DNA of 64,000 bases. It comes from an uncultured Bacilli bacterium (GTDB taxonomy: Bacteria > Bacillota_I > Bacilli_A > RF39 > UBA660). Where the stretch lies: the NCBI GenBank assembly GCA_934122395.1, contig CAKOWQ010000001.1, positions 310,001 to 374,000 of the forward strand. Reading direction: 5' to 3'. A program made the translations under genes and the position numbers. This document shows, in pieces, positions 59,893 to 64,000 of this stretch; position 1 is the stretch's first letter; each line of letters opens with the position of its first letter. The notes beneath the pieces were generated by a model, which saw nothing but the letters and a program-made list of their open reading frames with translations, had not been told where the DNA came from and did no database searches.

Positions 59893-60152
59893 TCTATTAA
59901 AGATGCATCTTGTCCTAGCTTCTCTACATAATCGTCGCCTAACTTTATTTTTAACTTTTCGAATTTATTTATAAATTCATTTGATGGCAATAAAAACAAA
60001 TCTAATGATGAAAGGAATAAATCTTTTGCGTAATATATTCCGTTTTTTTCCAAATACCTCATAATTTTAATCAAATTATCAGCATCTAGTTCATTAATCA
60101 TTTCAATATCAAAGTTTTCGATTAATATTTTTTTATCTAATTCATCCAACAT
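59877..60152 (-). CDS. Unknown small protein, likely frameshifted
   Basis: 91 residues as written, not recognised. Acidic, Leu-rich and helical (LDELDKKILIENFDIEMINE, KIMRYLEKNGIYYAKDLF), similar in flavour to the helical repeats of the neighbouring 777-residue protein. Ends ...SLIEIMYE; one base missing would extend it by about 50 residues (see 59728-59892). The ATG is one base after the repeat-protein stop, and its ribosome-binding site GGGAG is weakly placed. Confidence 0.5.
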   Translation of the reverse strand: MLDELDKKILIENFDIEMINELDADNLIKIMRYLEKNGIYYAKDLFLSSLDLFLLPSNEFINKFEKLKIKLGDDYVEKLGQDASLIEIMYE

Positions 60153-60154
60153 GG

Positions 60155-62488
60155 TTATTTGTAACTCCCTTCTTTTTCTAAGTCTTTTTTTTCGTACGGA
60201 TATTTCCTAATTAATTCTTTTAAATCAACACCATATTTCTTTTTCATAACCGCTGGCTGATAGCTAAATATTGGATTAAGTTTATCATTTGTAACAAGAG
60301 GAATATTATTATCCTCTAAATAACTAATTAAAGCATAATCTTGTGAAGGAGATTTCATTAAAAAATTTGATGACAAATAACGATCAATTTCATGCTCTTC
60401 TGCAATTCTTATTAATTCCGGAATTTTCTTTAGCATTCTTTTGCTTTGTGATATTATTGTTGATGATAATAAAGAGGAAAATCTTGGATCTTGCCAATAG
60501 GATTGTGCTAACAATGACGAAATATCTTCTAACTTAGCATAGGCTAATACTTGGGATGTAAATAAGTTCGGATGAGTTTTAAATACGTCACTTTCTATTA
60601 TTCTTTCTATTTCTTCTAATTTAGCATAGGCTAATACTTGGGACGTAAATAGTTCAGGATAACTTTTGAAAGATTCACTTTCTATTATTCTTTCTATTTC
60701 TTCTAATTTAGCATGGGCTAATACTTGGGATGTAAATAGTTCTGGGTGATTTTTAAATGCATCACTTTCTATTATTTTCTCTATTTCTTCTAAATTACCT
60801 TGAGCCAATGTTGTTGATGTAAATAATTCTGGGTGGTTTTTAAATGCATCGCTTTCTATTATTTTCTCTATCTCTTCTAAATTACCGTGAGCTAATGTTG
60901 TAGCTGCAAATAAATTTGGATACTTTTTGAATGTTTCACTTTCTATTATTCTCTCTACTTTCTCAAATGTAGCACAAGCTAATACTTGGGATGTAAATAA
61001 TTCTGGATGACTTTTGAATGCATCACTTTCTATTATTTTCTCTATTTCTTCTAAGTTACCACGGACTAGTGTTTCTGATGTAAATAGTTCTGGGTGATTT
61101 TTAAATGCGTCACTTTCTATTATTTTCTCTATTTCTTCTAAATTACCTTGAGCCAATGTTGTTGATGTAAATAATTCTGGGTGGTTTTTAAATGCATCGC
61201 TTTCTATTATTTTCTCTATCTCTTCTAAATTACCGTGAGCTAATGTTGTAGCTGCAAATAAATTTGGATACTTTTTGAATGTTTCACTTTCTATTATTCT
61301 CTCTACTTTCTCAAATGTAGCACAAGCTAATACTTGGGATGTAAATAGTTCAGGATAACTTTTGAAGGCATCACTTTCTATTATTCTTTCTATTTCTTCT
61401 AAATTACTTTGGGCCAATGTTGTTGATGTAAATAATTCAGGATGGCTTTTGAAGGCATCACTTTCTATTATTTTCTCTATCTCTTCTAAATTACCGTGAG
61501 CTAATACTTGGGATGTAAATAATTCTGGGTGATTTTTAAACGCATCGCTTTCTATTATTTTCTCTATTTCTTTTAAATTACCATGGGCTAGGGTTGTTGA
61601 TGTAAATAATTCTGGATGACTTTTGAATGCTTCGCTTTCTATTATTTCCTCTATCTCTTTTAAATTACCATGGGCTAATACTTGGGATGTAAACAATTCT
61701 GGATGAGCTTTAAATACCTCGCTATTTATTATTTCCTCTATCTCTTTTAAATTACCACGGGCTAATACTTGAGATGTAAACAATTCTGGATGACTTTTGA
61801 ATGCTTCGCTTTCTATTATTTCCTCTATCTCTTTTAAATTACCATAGGCTAATGTTGTCGATGTAAATAGCTCAGGATGACTTTTAAATGCTTCGCTTTC
61901 TATTATTTTTTCTATCTTTTCTAAATTACCATGGGCTAATGTTGTCGATGTAAATAGCTCAGGATGAGCTTTAAATACTTCACTATTTATTATTCGTTTC
62001 ACCTCTTCTAAACTTTGAAAACCGAAGTCAATTGTGCTTGCTATAGATAAATTACCTTCCTTATTGTGAAAAGGTATATTTAAGTTTTCCACATTTTGAA
62101 TTGCTTCTACGGAAGTAGCTAAAATTGATGTAATTTTATTTAGAACGTCTTTTCCATAATTATCACAAACATATTTGTATGTTTCTTTCAATTGTTTAGG
62201 GTTAGTACTCAAAACATGTAAACACGATTCAATATTTTCAAAATCGATTCCATGCTCTTCTATAAAAGCAACATTTCCTTTAATAGAGTTAACATTTCTA
62301 TATAAAACACTTGGACACTTTTCTATATTGCTTACGGATATATGTAATGTGTTTGTTAAATAATCCAAAATAGCATCTATTTCTTGATATTCACCTAATG
62401 TTAAAATATTGTTATTTTTGTTAACTAAATCTTCGAAATTTATATTATATTTTTTGCACAATTGAGATAAAGTGTATTCTCCTATCAT
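60155..62488 (-). CDS. Large protein of 29-residue helical repeats, unknown
   Basis: 777 residues, not recognised as a whole. The N-terminal 150 residues have mTERF-like patterns (VLYRNVNSIKGNVAFIEEHG, IESCLHVLSTNPKQLKETYK). Residues 182-645 consist of sixteen units of exactly 29 residues following the consensus LAHGNLEEIEKIIES-AFK then HPELFTS. The last 130 residues are non-repetitive (PQDYALISYLEDNNIPLV). An alpha-helical solenoid for binding nucleic acid or protein is likely. Two four-unit blocks are nearly identical at DNA level. Start follows AAGAGGTGGCATT. Sits next to mraY-ftsW but with no clear functional link. Confidence 0.7.
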   Translation of the reverse strand: MIGEYTLSQLCKKYNINFEDLVNKNNNILTLGEYQEIDAILDYLTNTLHISVSNIEKCPSVLYRNVNSIKGNVAFIEEHGIDFENIESCLHVLSTNPKQLKETYKYVCDNYGKDVLNKITSILATSVEAIQNVENLNIPFHNKEGNLSIASTIDFGFQSLEEVKRIINSEVFKAHPELFTSTTLAHGNLEKIEKIIESEAFKSHPELFTSTTLAYGNLKEIEEIIESEAFKSHPELFTSQVLARGNLKEIEEIINSEVFKAHPELFTSQVLAHGNLKEIEEIIESEAFKSHPELFTSTTLAHGNLKEIEKIIESDAFKNHPELFTSQVLAHGNLEEIEKIIESDAFKSHPELFTSTTLAQSNLEEIERIIESDAFKSYPELFTSQVLACATFEKVERIIESETFKKYPNLFAATTLAHGNLEEIEKIIESDAFKNHPELFTSTTLAQGNLEEIEKIIESDAFKNHPELFTSETLVRGNLEEIEKIIESDAFKSHPELFTSQVLACATFEKVERIIESETFKKYPNLFAATTLAHGNLEEIEKIIESDAFKNHPELFTSTTLAQGNLEEIEKIIESDAFKNHPELFTSQVLAHAKLEEIERIIESESFKSYPELFTSQVLAYAKLEEIERIIESDVFKTHPNLFTSQVLAYAKLEDISSLLAQSYWQDPRFSSLLSSTIISQSKRMLKKIPELIRIAEEHEIDRYLSSNFLMKSPSQDYALISYLEDNNIPLVTNDKLNPIFSYQPAVMKKKYGVDLKELIRKYPYEKKDLEKEGSYK
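60554..61945 (-). repeat. Tandem array of sixteen 87-base coding repeats
   Basis: Sixteen 87-base units with no gaps, codon-aligned. Units 8-10 (61076-61336) and 12-14 (60728-60988), 348 bases apart, differ at about one base, indicating recent tandem duplication. The remaining units are more diverged. Confidence 0.85.
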
Positions 62489-62601
62489 AATGCCACCTCT
62501 TATTTAAGATAATCTTACCAAAATAAAAGAAAAAAATAAATAATTTAAGTCTTATTTTATAATATTTTTACTTATAAACTTTAAAATTTTGTACTACAAC
62601 A

Positions 62602-63687
62602 TTATTGATATCTAGATATATTTAAAAGAATTCCAATACTAGCCATGCTTATTAACAAACTACTTCCGCCATAACTTAAAAACGGAAGAGTTACTCCTGT
62701 TACTGGAATTAAGCCTACTACTACCATTAGATTCATAACTGCTTGGATCAATATTTGAAAGGTCATACCAAATGCTAAATACTTACCAAAAGAATCGCTG
62801 CATCTTAGTGATATTCTCATTCCTCTATACAAAATAAATACAAATAAAGATGCTACTATAATGATTCCTAAAATACCAAATTCCTCACTGATAATAGAAA
62901 AAATAAAATCAGTTTGTGGTTCTGGTAAATAAAAATGTTTCTGTCTGGAATTTAAAAATCCCATCCCTAACAAGCCCCCTGGTCCTATCGCATACAAAGA
63001 TTGAATAATTTGAAATCCTGTTCCTAAAGGATCATTCCAAGGATTAATAAATGATGTAATTCTATCCATTCTATAAGGAGCAATTAATATTAAAACTATT
63101 ATGCCTACTACTCCTATAGCACCTAATCCAAAGAAAAACTTCATATTAACTCCGGCTACAAAAAGCATAGCAATAATACTTACTACAATAATCATTCCAG
63201 TTCCAAAGTCTGGTTGCAACATAATTAACCCAAACACTAAAAATAATACTCCTAAGATAGGAAATACTCCTTTAGTAAGATTTTTAATAAATTTATTAGA
63301 TTTCGATAAATATTTACTAGTTAACATAATAAGCCCTAGTTTAGCAAACTCACTTGGTTGTATTCCAAAAGAACCAATTCCAAACCAGCTTCTACTACCA
63401 TTCCTTATTTTACCTATCCCAGGGATTAATACTAATATTAAAAGAATGATACAAATAATAAATATAGGTAAGTCCTTTTTTTCATATATTTTATAATCTA
63501 TCTTACTAATTAATATCATTAAAAAAGTTCCAATTATAATAAATAGCCCCTGCTGTTTTACATATTTAAATGCATCATTAAATTTATACTCTGCCCATAT
63601 ATAAGACGATGAATATATCATTACAAGGCCAAAAAGAATAAGTGCCATTACAGCAAAAAAAAGATATATATCGATGTTTTTTTTCAA
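62602..63687 (-). CDS. ftsW: Cell division protein FtsW
   Basis: SEDS-family peptidoglycan polymerase. About 361 residues, ten helices. Visible: SSYIWAEYKFNDAFKYVKQQ, RSWFGIGSFGIQPSEFAKLG (catalytic Asp region), QPDFGTGMIIVVS and FISYGGSS-like FLSYGGSSLLISMASIGIL. A TTG start at 63687 follows AAAGGTG; the upstream TTG at 63717 overlaps mraY. Placement right after mraY favours FtsW over RodA. Confidence 0.9.
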   Translation of the reverse strand: MKKNIDIYLFFAVMALILFGLVMIYSSSYIWAEYKFNDAFKYVKQQGLFIIIGTFLMILISKIDYKIYEKKDLPIFIICIILLILVLIPGIGKIRNGSRSWFGIGSFGIQPSEFAKLGLIMLTSKYLSKSNKFIKNLTKGVFPILGVLFLVFGLIMLQPDFGTGMIIVVSIIAMLFVAGVNMKFFFGLGAIGVVGIIVLILIAPYRMDRITSFINPWNDPLGTGFQIIQSLYAIGPGGLLGMGFLNSRQKHFYLPEPQTDFIFSIISEEFGILGIIIVASLFVFILYRGMRISLRCSDSFGKYLAFGMTFQILIQAVMNLMVVVGLIPVTGVTLPFLSYGGSSLLISMASIGILLNISRYQ

Positions 63688-63707
63688 TAAAATCACCTTT
63701 ATATATC

Positions 63708-64000
63708 TTATAACCAAACTCCGAAGAATATTCCAGCCATAGTAAGAATTAATCCAACTACCCAGAATAATTTAACTATATCTTGTTCACTCCATCCTAG
63801 TTTTTCAAAATGATGATGAAGCGGTGTCATTAAGAATAATTTTTTCTTAAATGTAAATAACCAAAATACTTGTAAGATGACACTTAATGTTTCTATTACA
63901 AACACGCTAGCAACTACAAGTAGCGTTACTTCTCTATGAGTTAAAATAGCAACTGCACCCATAACAGCACCAAGTGCTAATGAACCAGTATCACCCATAA
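63708..64000 (-). CDS. mraY: Phospho-MurNAc-pentapeptide transferase MraY, C-terminal part (cut by window edge)
   Basis: Transfers phospho-MurNAc-pentapeptide to undecaprenyl phosphate, making lipid I. About 96 residues present: MGDTGSLALGAVMGAVAI (catalytic Asp), the helix with VIETLSVILQVFWLF, and the His motif PLHHHFEKLGWSE, followed by the last helix. The N-terminus lies beyond 64000. It ends a few bases before ftsW, as in dcw clusters where murD may be elsewhere. Confidence 0.94.
   Translation of the reverse strand, partial: MGDTGSLALGAVMGAVAILTHREVTLLVVASVFVIETLSVILQVFWLFTFKKKLFLMTPLHHHFEKLGWSEQDIVKLFWVVGLILTMAGIFFGVWL

Noticed and set aside
60554..61945. Regular repeats that could be taken for a CRISPR array
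   Set aside because: The 87-base units are in frame, coding, without spacers, and lack a cas neighbourhood.
62489..62601. Regulatory element upstream of the repeat protein
   Set aside because: A weak TTGTAG-17-TATAAG pair is present, but too poor to list as a promoter.
1..64000. Reverse transcriptase gene to go with the DGR-like signals
   Set aside because: I read all long frames for the YxDD and related motifs and found none, so no RT is claimed in this window.
1..64000. TGA read as tryptophan (Mycoplasma code)
   Set aside because: Several genes, such as the permease ending at 1590, stop at TGA and their Trp codons are TGG.

Overview
The window is AT-rich (roughly a quarter to a third G+C by eye), densely packed chromosome from a low-GC Gram-positive bacterium. 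Cell-division genes (divIVA, sepF, ftsW, mraY, ftsK/spoIIIE), three T-box leaders, IreB/RuvX/YrzB/MltG/TrmR synteny, a SpoVID-YsxE-ValS neighbourhood as in Bacillus, a SpoIID-like protein and a YjcZ-like small protein point to the Bacilli. TGA is used as a stop (1590-1592), so the Mycoplasma code does not apply. The abundance of short membrane-anchored surface proteins with lectin-like C-termini suggests an uncultured gut-associated lineage; this is inference.

Layout. 1-1575: T-box controlled kinase-like gene plus alaS (cut by the window edge). 1590-5318: AI-2E-type permease, a small protein, recD2. 5405-7009: glycine-rich surface protein. 7183-8525 (+): YjcZ-like protein, an unknown protein, def. 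8559-12421: trmR, mltG, yrzB-like, ruvX, ireB, rhomboid. 12518-15803: YmfH/YmfF M16 pair and deoD. 15991-22389: metallopeptidase, ftsK, dnaE. 22510-26441: rpmB, a lipoprotein, divIVA, sepF, HerA-like ATPase. 26492-28297: the most unusual locus, a lectin-like surface-protein gene whose 3' end is GC-rich and adenine-substituted relative to an Asn-codon-rich, stop-containing copy just downstream. 28323-34466: queH, ClpX-like ATPase, rpmF, yceD-like, tmcAL, spoIID-like, rnhB. 34438-41942: unknown membrane genes, second AI-2E permease, T-box controlled unknown gene plus glyQS, ldh, ZIP transporter. 41956-50994: uppP, lon, a second lectin-like surface protein with a G10 tract in its promoter spacer, rseP-cdsA-uppS, khpA-rpsP. 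51121-54670: T-box controlled HD protein plus valS. 54673-58302: prepilin-like protein, small protein, ysxE-like, spoVID-like. 58361-59669: TPM and LemA proteins. 59728-62488: frameshifted small gene and a 29-residue-repeat protein. 62602-64000: ftsW and the 3' end of mraY.

Themes. Housekeeping operons are conventional. All three tRNA-synthetase operons here are T-box regulated and all begin with a non-synthetase gene. Three exported proteins share an N-terminal TasA/camelysin-like region, and two of them plus the prepilin-like protein share a C-terminal lectin-like region. Two of these genes show signs of diversification: a retroelement-like (DGR-type) variable region at 26877-26982 with a template-like copy at 26513-26695, and a homopolymeric G tract between the -35 and -10 boxes at 47355-47384. 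No reverse transcriptase gene is visible in the window, so if the DGR reading is right the enzyme acts from elsewhere or the element is decayed.
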